This document shows positions 20,795-31,467 of a DNA stretch of 64,000 nucleotides, one piece after another. The DNA is taken from positions 29,808,082 to 29,872,081 of the forward strand of contig JAFMSR010000001.1 in NCBI GenBank assembly GCA_022818135.1. The letters run 5' to 3'. How positions within the stretch are numbered: position 1 is the first letter of the stretch; every line of letters starts with the position of its first letter. The position numbers and the translations under genes are program-made. The notes under the pieces are model-generated. The model worked only from the letters and a program-made list of their open reading frames with translations, had not been told where the DNA came from and made no database searches. This stretch comes from Saxidomus purpurata (taxonomy: Eukaryota > Mollusca > Bivalvia > Venerida > Veneridae).

Positions 20795-22085
20795 AAACCA
20801 GAAGGTGTAACCCTACCGGTGACAAGTAGGCCCGGTCAAGTGTCACTTGACCTACTGACATACTTTCTTGTTTCAGCTCACATGAGCACATGAGGTTAGT
20901 AAGATCAATGTGGTGGTAATCTGCTCTTGTGTTTTAACAGAGTTGGAAAGTGGGGGCATCCGTGTTCTATTGATACAATTCTAGTTCTTCGTTTCTATGC
21001 TGTAAAGCATTTTATTGATTTTAATGTTCAGTGTTATTCTCGAGATGAAGTGTTCTGATATATCAGTCCATTTATTTACTCCTGTATCGTAGTTTGTTTC
21101 TAGCCTTTGTCTATAGGCGAATGTACATAATAGTGCTTAATCCTTCAGATCGAGTTAGGTATATTGTACAAATTTTGCAATCTGGAAAATGCTGACAGTA
21201 AACTGGTAGCTATAGACGTAGATCAGAATATCTTGACCGGTTTGACATGTTTGATTGAATGGTGACTTAGGTCTATTTGTGCAAGATCTTTTGTAACAGT
21301 GCCATCTGTTAAAGGATCTTATTGTCATTTTAATAGAGTTAATGGAGGAGAAAACGTGAGGAGGAAGGTGGGTTATATCATAGTGGTAAGAAAGAGTCCT
21401 TAATACAATTACAACTATAAATATTTATAAATTGTATTTCACTCGATTCTGTCTTACAACCGTGTACTACACATGTATGCTATATTTAAAACACTTACAT
21501 GTACCTCTTATAAACGGCTGGGCATTTTCTCCATTTCAGTAAACAACCAGAATGCATTATACTTCATCATCAATACTAGTACCGAGTATCCTGTCACTTA
21601 ACTTTTTTTAACATCCGTTTTAAATGTTTCACATTCTCTTAACTGTATCAATGAAGACCTGTCTTATACATATGTACAGTTCAATCATGTTCACCAGACA
21701 TAATATTAAAACATTAAGCTGTCAACATAACAAACACGCAGCAACTTGAACTTTCACAGTACTAGAAACTAAAATTTATTTTCTATGTTTAAACTTTCAT
21801 ACCTACGTTCCTGTGGTAAAACTTCTGGTGATTCGAGTATGCTGCTTGCAGAAGCTCCATTAAATTGTGCCCAGGATAGACCATAACCTTTGACAAATTA
21901 GCTTTTACTTTGATATACTTACCTTAGCTGTTTGAACTATCCAACTTTGGATGGTGTGTCTAGTAACATGTTTATGCGGTTTGACATATGATAAAAACAA
22001 CTACACTTGATCTGTACCATTTGACAACTTTCTAAATGGTTCTGTTATCTTCAAATAAAAATGTCTCCAACTTCTTGCTGCTTAA
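20795..22085. other. Non-coding stretch
   Basis: TTTCAGCTCACATGAGCACATGAGG near 20874 (read as TTTCAGCTCACATGAGCAC) resembles the start of the AGCTCACCTG repeat family, but the rest is not followed. The remainder is AT-rich with no supported gene; the extreme 3' end of the DIRS element on the minus strand may lie here. Confidence 0.35.
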
Positions 22086-22089
22086 AACA

Positions 22090-23399
22090 AGGCAAATAAA
22101 TATATTTGAACATGGACTATCCGGATCTTAAGAAAAAGGTTACACCTCTTCTCTGTACATTAACATACTCTTCCCCAAGCCTGGGCGCTTGTGAATCGAT
22201 GTACTTTCACAATGCTTGATACCTACAAGAAATACACATGTAAATGTTATATGTTTTTAAAAGTGCATGTTTCATAGGTTCAAAAGGAGGCTCAATCTTG
22301 TGAGAACATTTTGCGGATTCCAATCAGGAACAAATCTAATTGAGGGAGGCCTAAAATTGAAGACATCATTCAAGAATCTGATTATGTCTGGAAGTTGACC
22401 AATCAAACATTTGTCTACAGGAGGTAAAACGTTAGGCAACATAGATATTCAACCACACATTGTTTTGTACTGTAGACCTCTATCAAAAAGATCAATAAGG
22501 AATTCTGCATGTTCTAGTAAAAAGATTGTGCTCCGCCTACACGAGCTTATTTACTTGGATTTGTACGTTGATAGCAGTCATACCACTAGATTAAAAATGT
22601 CTGAAGTTGGGTGCTAAACTTCCGTTCTAGAGTTGACATAGGGGATTTGGTATTATTGGAAGTCTCCTTAGATAAGCGATCAACACCTGGAGCAGACGCG
22701 AGTACCAAACTCCTCTTCGCATTTGTTAAGCTATCACAATAATTTGACACTGATACATATAATGTGACATGTGTTTTAACATCAAGCAAGTTGAAGGGTA
22801 GGCATAAGCTCAAACTTGATACCATGGTATAGATAATTAATTCACTGTAATATGGAATCCACGTTTGTGATTGTCCATTGATGCAGAAGGATCTATGAGG
22901 GAACTCGTCCAACGAGCACAAATAAATCTGTTTGACAATCTTATTGTTGAGTGTCAAGGCTGAATGTCTGAGTTTCTTTCAAGACTGGTTGGCTAAATTT
23001 TGTGAGGAGTACAGATGAGCTGCTTTCAGTGATAGTTTGTTTGAGAGTCCAAACTGCCAAATATCCCATGTTCAAGTGCATGGACATAGGGGCTTTGTGT
23101 CCCCTTGTTTGTTTAAATACTGTACCACTGTAGTATTGTCGCAACGAACACAGACCGTTTGAGTTTTAACCTTGGCAGGAGTCTAACAAAAGCGCGATAA
23201 ACTGCTTTTAATTCCAACTGACTGATGCGTTATAATTTCTCGTTTTCTTGCCAGGTTCTCTAATTAGTTTGATTTTCCAGATTACCCCTAATTTAAGATG
23301 CATCCGGCGTGACAGTTACTGCTGCTAATCACTAGTGTAACGACTTGCTTTTTGAATTGTTATTTCTCTGTAACTCTGTCTCTGTTTGTCAAAGGGATT
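22090..23399 (-). pseudogene. DIRS-like retrotransposon: RNase H and tyrosine recombinase part
   Basis: On the minus strand, decayed blocks follow DIRS order. RNase H begins with VTVTPDAS (about 23320) and TWQENEKL, then ISQLELKAVYRAFVRLLPR, and RCDNTTVVQYLNKQGDTK (23155-23100). LSLKAAHLY follows, then the DIRS-specific LSIPW and AYAYPSTCL region (about 22835-22790), and the tyrosine-recombinase N-terminal core EHAEFLIDLFDRGLQYKT with VLPPVDK (22525-22415). VFNFRPPSIRFVPDW (22360-22310) and GVTFFLRSG (about 22140) close it. Stops and frameshifts are frequent. DIRS elements integrate with a tyrosine recombinase and not a DDE integrase. The 5' continuation of the gene lies beyond an insertion, at 25985-26280. 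Confidence 0.75.
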
Positions 23400-23920
23400 C
23401 TGGGGTGACTAACTCGAAACGTTCACCTTATCTTAAGTTAAGACGGACTTTACGGTGGTTCTAAGGTGGCGCTAAGGTAACACTATTCCAGCAACTCAAA
23501 CATATCTTATCGACGCCTTAGTGAAACTGTAACTTACGACGTCGTAAGTAGATAAGGTCAGTCTGTGTAATGCATAAACTCTAATATCGGCATATTGAAA
23601 GTAAATGATATTGGCTTAGAAAAAACAATACCCAAGGTCAAGATTACAGGGGGCATAAAACTTGGTCCGTTCATCAACTCCAAAACTCCTTGTATTTTCA
23701 TGAAACATGGTCTGAATGTAGTTGGGAATGTCTACGAGACACTTTGGTCCCTTCTAGAGGGCCGAACGCAAGGAGGAGACGTATTTTAGATCTAGAGGAG
23801 TATTTCTTATATTAAATACAGACGTCTTCTTTTAGAATATGCTGCAATCAAGCACTAGATTTCTCTGCAATACAACGGACATGGGATACAATACTTTTCG
23901 GACAAGGATAGCGCATTTTC

Positions 23921-25100
23921 ATGCCCCCGAAGGGTGGCATATTAAAATCGCACCTACCGTCTGTCCGTCCGTCCGTCCGTCTGTCCATACATGTCCAGTA
24001 GACATTATAGGGTTAGGGTTTGAGTATAACTTAGCATTGTGAGGGTCTTTGATTTCATTCCGTCATTATGGGGTTAAAAATGGTATTGGGGGTAAATAAT
24101 TGTGTTGTGGGGTTGAAAAAGATCAAAGAAAGATCAAAGGGATAACCTCACAAAGTCCGTCTGGTAAGTACGTCCGTCTGTGCTTCCGACCTTACATTTC
24201 TTCGTGTCCGGGCTGTGACTTTGTCATGCATTGAAAGCTTTTGAAATAATTTGGCACACATGTTGAGCACATCAAGACGGTGTGTCGCGTGCAAGACCAG
24301 ACCTCAAAGGTCAAGGTCACACTTACAGTTTGAAAGTAATGGAATCCTCTATATATGCACACATTCGTGTCCGGACTTTAACTTTGTCATGCATCAAATG
24401 ATTTAAAATAACTTGGCACAAATGTCAAGTACATCAAGACGACGTGTCGCGTGCAAGACATACTTCCCTACCTCAAAGGTCATGGTCTCACTTCGAGTTT
24501 GAAGGTAATGGAATCCTGTATATATGCACACATTCGTGTCCGGACTGTAACTTTGTCATGCATCAAAGGATTTTAAAATAACTTGGCACAAATGTCAAGT
24601 GCATCAAGATCCACGTCCCTTTCTCAAAGGTCAAGGTCACACTCAAGTACATCAAGACGACGTGTCGCGTGCAAGACATACTTCCCTACCTCAAAGGTCA
24701 TGGTCTCACTTCGAGTTTGAAGGTAATGGAATTCTGTATATATGCATACATTTGTGTCCGGACTGTAACTTTGTCATGCATTGATTCATTTTAAAATAAC
24801 TCAGCACATCAAGACAATGTGTTGTGTGCAAGAACCATGTCCCTACCTCAAAGGTCATGGTCTAACTTAGTGTTTAAAAGTGATTGAATACTGTATGCAT
24901 GGTAGCTCTGTCATGCATGGAAGGATTTAAAATAACATAGCACAATTATTGAGCACATGGAGAGGACACAGACTGTGAGACACATCATGTATTGTGGCGG
25001 TAAAACAATGTAAAGAAGAGTAAAAAAATCATAGTAACACCTAAAGGATTAGCTCACAACGTCCTTAGTTCTTCCGTATGTCCGTCCAGATGCATTACTA
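23921..25100 (+). mobile_element. Pearl-like element, ATGCCCCCGAAGGGTGGCAT family
   Basis: Starts with the hairpin ATGCCCCCGAAGGGTGGCAT (23921-23940), then a CTGTCCGTCCGTCC microsatellite (about 23960-23990) and a tandem core. Core units begin CGTGTCCGGACTGTAACTTT near 24203, 24367, 24535 and 24752 (164, 168 and about 217 bases apart), and repeat ACATCAAGACGACGTGTCGC. TCAAAGGTCAAGGTCACAC occurs at 24303 and 24624. The 3' limit is uncertain. It lies wholly inside the TIR element at 23400-25977, so it inserted later. Confidence 0.7.
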
Positions 25101-25957
25101 AAACCCAAGTATCACGTACAATAAGGCATAGTGAAGTGCTTAAAATGTTTAATAGTTTGTCCTTATTCCTGAAGTTTAAAGCGTTGGTGAGAATCTTTGC
25201 CATTTCCTAAACGTACATGCGACGTCCAAGCTGTAAGTGGTATACTCATTGCTTCCAAATGGAAAGCTTCATTGGCAAATAAAGCTTTTCAGGAGCTGCA
25301 GAAACTTTCATCGAACACATGCGCCGAAAATACGGGGCAGCGCCATATGCGAGGTGCCCATACTATCGTTATGCATTGATGACTGTGATGCCGCGGGTGT
25401 GCGGAAATATTTCCTTAATTAAGCCTTAGTCCGTTGAATTCAGTTCTACAATGGACTGGTCCATCTTTCAATTTCGACAGTACCATTAATTGTTCATTGG
25501 GGTACCTACTGAAAAGACTGCACGGATGTGCATGATGATCATGATAGTGATTGCAATGACAAAATCATTTGCCATCAGAAATACACGTAAAGCAAACAAA
25601 TTTACTCTTATGCAAGAAATGGTTATTCAAAAGAATCTAGCTGCTTGATTTCGCGAAAAGAAAAGTGAAACTTCATGTATATACTGATACTCGATGTAAA
25701 ACTAGAAACATGAATACGTATATGCATCTTCAAAGGAAAATATAACATTTTAGTCTTTATAAAGTAATCAAGTAAATTTAAAAGTCTTTCTCAAGTAGTT
25801 AACTATAGTTACGATGATGTTAAGGCGTGGATTTTGTCACCTTTAGTTAAGGTGAGACTTACGGTGATGCCGTAAGTTACGAGGCTGTCGAGTTAGTGGA
25901 AAAAGTGCTTACGATGGTCATAAGGTGACCGTAAGATCAACTTAAGGCTAACGATGC
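25101..25957. other. Right half of the TIR element, non-coding
   Basis: Short frames at 25197-25422 (for example GILIASKWKASLANKAF) have no recognised family. The last 160 bases carry the dense subterminal GTAAG/CTTAC motifs described for the TIR element. Confidence 0.35.
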
Positions 25958-25984
25958 TTTCGAGTTAGTCACCCCTGTTCTATA

Positions 25985-26280
25985 AGGACTGGGCTGAGGG
26001 TTTACACTTTTGCAAGTGTAGTTGGGCGCATTCTTGCATTTTGAATAAGTTCTATACATGCTGTCATTAATCTTAGTAAATACAGGTAATCGTGTGCAGT
26101 AACCTTGTGTTTATTACCATTGCTGAGGTGTTTTGAAATTTTGCTTTTCAAATTAGCATAATTACATTTGTCCGGAGATCGCAAGTTTATCATGGGTCCT
26201 AGATCTCCCGTTGTCAGGAGCAAATCCTTGCTGTGCCTCGGTGTGTTTGATCTCGGTGTGTTGGATCTAATTCTTTTTTC
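25985..26280 (-). pseudogene. DIRS-like retrotransposon: RT-RNase H connector (5' part)
   Basis: The minus-strand frame 26223-26002 ends with KVTAHDYLYLLRLMTACIEL and NARMRP, the conserved connector between reverse transcriptase and RNase H in DIRS elements (family pattern TARxYLxLLGLMxA followed by RMRPxQ). It lies directly outside the right end of the TIR element, and its expected continuation (VTVTPDAS) is found directly outside the left end. The RT catalytic part is missing: upstream, the sequence runs into the AGCTCACCTG repeat at 26341. Confidence 0.65.
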
Positions 26281-26755
26281 TAAAATTGAGATATGTCGAG
26301 CATTTTAATGGATGTCTTTCAGTCCTGTTCAAACCTGGTTTTTTAGCTCACCTGGCCAAGTGCCAGAGTGAGCTATTAGGATCACGATGCGTCCGGCGTC
26401 CGTCGTACGTCTGTTAACATTTTCCTTCAAACGACATCTCTGAAACTACTGGGCGAATGTTGATGAAACTTGGCATGGATGTTCCTTGCATGAAGCTCTA
26501 CCAAATGTCTTCAAATTATTCTATTCCATGCAGAACTCTGGTTGCTATGGCAACAAAAAGGAAAAACTTTAACAATCGTCTTCTCAACCTGTTCAGTACA
26601 CATCTTGAGGTCAGTGCTAGGTCATTCATTCCTAATTCAGTGGCACAAGGTCATACAGTGGGCAATTATGTAATTTTTATGAAAAAAAAATATCCTGGAA
26701 ATGGTCAGTATCCTCACAAACTGTTAGATGAAGATGCAAAGTGGTCATTGTAAAA

Positions 26756-27297
26756 TGAATAGCAACAGTGGAAATCATAAGAAGACAGCAAAATAATGAA
26801 TCTTGATCAGACAGCAGCATAATGAATAGCATACAATGCGGGAAATGATCAGACAGCAGAACAATGAATAGCTAACAGTGCTGATCCTGATCAGACAGCA
26901 AAATAATGAATAGCTTACAGTGCAGATCATGATCTGGCAGCAGAATAATGGATAGCATACATTGCAGATAATGATCACGCAGCAAAAAAATGAATAGCTA
27001 ACAGTGCAGATCATGATCAGACAGCAGAATAATGAATATCATACAGTGCAGATCATGATCAGGCAGCAAAATAAGGAATAGCTTACCGTGCAGATCATGA
27101 TAAGACTGCAAAATAATGAAAAGCTTACAGTACAGATCATGATCATATAGCAAAAAGAATTAAAAGCGAACAGTGCAGATCATGACCAGACAGCATAAAA
27201 TGAAAAGCTAACAATGCAGATCATGATCAGACAGCAAAAAGATGAATAGCGAACAGTGCAGATCATGAGCAGACAGCAAAATAATGAGGCCTTGAGC
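26756..27297 (+). repeat. 42-bp minisatellite, about 13 copies
   Basis: The unit is close to AATAGCTAACAGTGCAGATC followed by ATGATCAGACAGCAAAATAATG; nearly all copies are 41-43 bases, one early copy being shortened to 26. Since 42 is a multiple of three, several copies stay open in one minus-strand frame and give a periodic Cys/Tyr/Ser peptide (for example TVSYSLFCCLI). That peptide is a product of the repeat and is not called as a gene. A lone related unit lies near 40320. Confidence 0.95.
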
Positions 27298-27329
27298 TTA
27301 AAGGTTTATAATTGGAATTTGGCCAGGTA

Positions 27330-27860
27330 ATAGATTTGTTCGAAACTTTAACATCTGATCATTTACACTTATTTGTGTTCACTTAGCGCTTAATTCAAGT
27401 AAGATTTTCACTGGAGGTATTTTTAAAATTTGATTTCCCTATCCTGGTTGCCCAACCAAGATAGAGTTATTTTATCATAAGTAAAAATTTGATACACATA
27501 CTTTGCCTGCAGAAAGATATAAATATAAGACCTAATATATTATATTTGTGAAATATTTGCATTAAATATTATATATTTAGATGGAATTCATTAGAAATTC
27601 AAGCTTGAAAAGATATAATTACCTCCCTTTACCTATCTTGGGTGCGCACCCAAGATAGGTTGGAAATAAATCAATTTAGAAGCTACACGTAGGTTTAAAA
27701 CTTGCATTTTGGTTCAGAATGTTAAGATATTTGTAAATCTATCCAATTCAAATGTAAAAGTAGAAATTATATTGAAATAAAAAAGAAATACTCAACGTTT
27801 TAAATACTTTCATATTAAAGGGGAGTAATAACAAAATTTCATAAAAGTTAATAAAATGTA
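27330..27860 (+). repeat. 530-bp block repeated in inverse orientation at 42270-42775
   Basis: Markers in order: TTTTCACTGGAGG (27407), CCTGGTTGCCCAACCAAGAT (27442), ATACTTTGCCTGC, GATGGAATTCATTAG, TTACCTCCCTTTACC, GGTTCAGAATGTTAA and AGGGGAGTAATAAC. All recur in reverse order and complement between 42270 and 42775, with roughly 80-85 percent agreement by eye. Confidence 0.85.
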
Positions 27861-28346
27861 AATTTCTGATAGGGATCTAACTCAATGTAATAGGTCTTTT
27901 TGTTCGTTAAATCAATCTCTAACAGAATAAACAAAAGGTAAAAATTGTCATAAAATGTTGCTTAAAAGTAATTGACCACCTTTAAATAGTCAGCATGTGG
28001 CATGACTCTCTACCAAGATTGTTCAAATTATGACCTCAGGGTTCAAATTAATCCTGCCAAGGGGTCTCTATTTTGTCTTTCAGATGCGGCAATTGAATGC
28101 CGCATACAATTTGCGATGTCGCGTCACGCGTTTGATTTCCCGCCGCATCTCCATGCTTTCAGACTCTTATTTACATGCCGCATGGACGCATATGCGTGGG
28201 GTTTCGCCTGTGCTGTACTGTACATAGGTTTATTAAAAGGAAAATCATAAGCCAAAGGTAAAAATTGACCCTTTTCTGCTATTAATAACCTTCTATTATA
28301 GCCAATGGTAGTCAGGTGAGCGATATAGGGCCATCATGGCCCTCTT

Positions 28347-29020
28347 GTTTTGTATATGCTTCAATCTCAGCCCACTTTGAATTGTTGATGGTACCCAGCT
28401 GTCGTATCTTTTTCCCATAATTTTATGAAAATCTTAGGCGACCTCAAACATGTACCGTAATTTACGGACAATAGGACGCGGCATTTACGTTTAAAAAAGA
28501 CGAAGCTACCTATATCATGACATTTTATATTTGAAATTGATATTTTCAAGCGGCCTATACGACATTTCTTTTTTTTAAATTTGTATTCTGAGTGAACGGA
28601 GTGGGAATTTTAGGTTTATTCGCTGTTTGAAAAGAGTTCACTAATGCTTTCCGAAACATTTAGCCTACATATGTCAATTAACTACCGTATACTACCGTAT
28701 ATATGTATCAGCAGATTAGCGGGAGTGATTAATTATACCTTAACTGTCATACAAAAATGTACGACTTGTTTTAAATCCCTGGATATATGTACCATATTTG
28801 CCGGAGCGGTCTATACGTTCATTTTTGTTTATAAAACCGTAAAAATATAGGGGTGCGGCCATTACGGTGTATGATCTTTGCAAGCTAGATTCATGCTCAC
28901 TGGAACGTTTTGGAACAGAGAGAAAACTTACCATATGTTTCCAGATACTAGCTGTAGCTGCGCGACGATTAGCTGGAAAGCGTGTTGACCTTAAACACCT
29001 TGCAGAATTAAGATTTCGTG
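28347..29020. other. Non-coding stretch between two copies of the AGCTCACCTG family
   Basis: ACTACCGTATACTACCGTAT near 28681 is a small direct repeat. No supported gene. Frames at 28644-28934 are AT-biased and overlap on both strands. Confidence 0.4.
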
Positions 29021-29884
29021 TTTTAGCTCACCTGAGCACGAAGTGCTCAAATATAAGCTATTGTGATTGCCTGGTGTACGTCGTCTGTCGTCTGTCTGCC
29101 GTCTGTCTACACTTAACTTTGTGTATGCAATAGAGGGTGCATGTTTCACTGGATTTTGATGAAACTTGGTCAGTATGACTGCCATGATAAAATCTGGGTT
29201 GAGTATGGATATGGGTCATTTGAGGTCAAAAACTAGGTCACGGGGTAAAATCATAGAAAAGTCTTGTGTATGCAATAAAGGTTGAATTTTTCATTGGATC
29301 TTCATAAAACTTGGTAAGTATGGTTGCCTTGGTAAAATCTAGGTCGAGTTGAATATGGGTAACTTAAGGTCAAAAACTAGATCACAGGGTAAAATCATAA
29401 ACAAAACGTTGTGTATGCAATAAAGGTTGCATTTTACACTAAATCTTTATGGAATTTGGTCAGTATGGAAACATTGATACAATCTAGCTCAAGATTAAAT
29501 ATGGGTCATCTGGGATTAAAAGCTATGTAAACAAATCAAATAATAAAAATACTTTTTGTGTGCAATAGAGGTTACATTGTTTCTTGGATCTTAAAGAAAC
29601 TTTGTCAGAATGACTGCCGGGATAAAATTTAGCTTGAATATGGATCATATAGGGACAAAACTAGATCACGGGGTCAAATCATAGAAAAAAACCTTGTGTA
29701 TGTGATATAAGTTTTTATTGGATCTTCATGAAACTTGGTCAGAATGATGAATTCTAAATTGAGAGTGGTCGAAAGCTAGGTCACAAGGTCAAATCATACA
29801 AAAGCCTTATGGTTGCATTTTTCATTGTATATTCATGAAACGTTGTCAGCATGATTGTCTTGATAAAATTTATGTCGAGTTTGA

Positions 29885-31243
29885 ATAATAATATAATAAT
29901 AATAATATTCTTTATTTAACGAAGGTGAATCGGAAGCCAACAGCTTATCTTAACCGAGGCCTTCAAGCATATACACTGTACATATTCAAACATGCAAAAT
30001 AAAAAAAACATGCAAGACATGTTAAACAACAACACAATATATATCATAAAGAAACATGAGCAAGTTTACCCGAGTAAAATATTAACTGTATAATTATATG
30101 AAATTTGTTATTTGTTGCTGAGTAGATAGTTTCTGTATTTTGTACGGAAGATATTTAAGCTCTTAGCATTTCGAATTTCAACAGGTATTGAGTTCCAAAT
30201 AATCATTCCAGAATATTGAAATGTGTTTTTTTTGTGTATTTAAAACTAGGACTACATGTAAGCACAGAAGCAAAATATTGCACTGTTTCATGGCTTATCA
30301 GATATTATTCACTTGCTATGACTTTTAATAGGACATCATGCTGTTAAGAGTTTTTACTAAAGGGTGAGATATATTTTTGTTATGTTTAGATCGTAGGCTG
30401 TAATTGTTTTTGCTAGTAGCATCATATATATGTAATAAATGTCTCATATGGTGTGGAACTAAACCATTTAAGCTTTTATATATTAAAACAGCCCTATTGT
30501 ACTTGCATCTCTCCATAAATGGTAACCAATTAACATCTTTGAAAAGTGGATCAGATGACTGATCCAATTATTTATCTAAAATCATTATTGCTGATCTTTT
30601 CTGTGTGTTTATAATTTTGTTATAAACATTTTGTACTACCCATGCTCGACAAAACAGACCCATAGTCAAAAATTGGTAAAATAAAAGCGTTGTAGAATAG
30701 TACTCTCATTTCTCTATTTAAATATGGTTTTATTCTTCGAAAAAGGGCTAATTTAGAATTTAGTTTATTATATATTCTTTTTGTTTGGGGAACCCATGTA
30801 AGATTTTCGTCAACAAGGACTCCAAGAATAGTTTTCTGGGAGACGGGCTCTATGGTCTGTCCGTCAATTGAAATGTTAAGGTGTCTATTGCGGTGTGTAT
30901 GATATGTAGAACCCAAAAGTATGCAACTGGATTTGTGTGGATTGAGAGCCATGTTATTCAATTTGCAACAAGATGAAACGTTACTTAAATCGATTTGAAG
31001 TTTATATTCAATAGAGGCCAAGGATTTATTTGCAGCATATAACGTAGTGTCGTCTGCATACATGTCAACATCTGTACTGTTTAAGTCCAATGGTAGGTCA
31101 TTTATGTTTATTAAGAAAAGGAGCGGGCCAAATATAGAGCCTTGTGGTACACCTGTTTTTAAAGTTCCAAAACCGGACGAAATATTGCCAACTTTAACAA
31201 TCTGATTTCTTTCAGTTAAATATGACTTAAACAGAATATTGGT
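29885..31243 (-). mobile_element. 5'-truncated LINE (CR1/L2/Jockey-type) inside copy B
   Basis: The minus strand ends in AATAAAGAATATTATTATT, a short tandem 3' tail. Its 5' end (31243) is cut inside the reverse transcriptase. The host repeat reads GTCGAGTTTGAATA on the left and GAATATTGGTAATCTGAGG on the right, so GAATA may be a short target duplication, as expected from target-primed integration. Confidence 0.7.
30325..31242 (-). pseudogene. LINE reverse transcriptase C-terminal half
   Basis: Motif B (TGVPQGSIFGPLLFLININD, 31165-31106) leads in frame into MYADDTTLYAAN, the catalytic YADD, at about 31060. NPHKSSCILLG and KTILGVLVDENLTW follow, then the thumb. After a frameshift near 30600, the tail WLPFMERCKYNRAVLIYKSL and GLVPHHM (30540-30450) matches the conserved W..L..RC...L.YK..NG..P motif downstream of RT in CR1-like LINEs. 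Catalytic residues are intact; the fragment is inactive because the 5' half is missing and the frame is broken. Confidence 0.85.
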
Positions 31244-31467
31244 AATCTGAGGTCAAAGGCTAAGACGCCCGGTTAAAAACCTTGTGTATGCCATTCAGGT
31301 GACCTTTACAAACCCATCATCATGTCAAATGGTCAAAAGGTTTGTATTGTTAAGGTCCAACATAATGTTTGTGTTTGTGATATATAGTTAAGGGTTGAAG
31401 TTTGGTCACGTATTGTCATAAGTAGGTCTCAGGTGAGCGATATAGGACAATCTTGGCCCTCTTGTAT

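Larger units (their letters stand above)
23400..25977. mobile_element. 2.58-kb TIR element inserted in the DIRS retrotransposon
   Basis: The left end C-T-GGGGTGACTAACTCGAAA (23400-23419) and the reverse complement of the right end, C-A-GGGGTGACTAACTCGAAA (25958-25977), agree at 19 of 20 bases. A CAGGGGTG start recalls hAT elements, but no 8-bp duplication is visible. Both flanks continue the same minus-strand DIRS protein, proving insertion. Subterminal regions are crowded with short motifs (TTACGGTGG, AAGGTGACCGTAAG, CTTACGATGG). No transposase frame is seen, so it is non-autonomous. Confidence 0.7.
26341..28346 (+). mobile_element. Pearl-like element, AGCTCACCTG...CAGGTGAGC family, copy A
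   Basis: Left end TTTTAGCTCACCTGGCCAAG with a small hairpin, then GTCCGGCGTCCGTCGTACGT and a GATGAAACTTGGCATGGATG region. Right end AGTCAGGTGAGCGATATAGG, then a GGGCCATCATGGCCC hairpin and TCTTGTTT. AGCTCACCTG and CAGGTGAGC are inverted. Inside are a 42-bp minisatellite (26756-27297), a block repeated in inverse at 42270, a perfect 22-base palindrome region near 27640 (CTATCTTGGGTGCGCACCCA), and a GC-rich insert (28068-28225) with two GCGGCAT motifs. Non-coding. Confidence 0.75.
29021..31467 (+). mobile_element. Pearl-like element, AGCTCACCTG...CAGGTGAGC family, copy B
   Basis: Left end TTTTAGCTCACCTGAGCACG with hairpin GAGCACGAAGTGCTC, then GTCGTCTGTCGTCTGTCTGC and units of about 160-170 bases with GATGAAACTTGGTCAGTATG and GGTCAAAAACTAGGTCACGG. 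Right end CTCAGGTGAGCGATATAGGA then CAATCTTGGCCCTCTTGTAT. It is split by a LINE fragment at 29885-31243. No coding capacity of its own. The repeated GGTCA steps again resemble nuclear-receptor half-sites. Confidence 0.75.

Noticed and set aside
24000..24020. Telomere-like GGGTTAGGGTTT
   Set aside because: Only two units in the middle of a pearl-like element; no array.
26775..27014. Cys-rich periodic protein on the minus strand
   Set aside because: It is a translation of the 42-bp minisatellite, whose length is a multiple of three.
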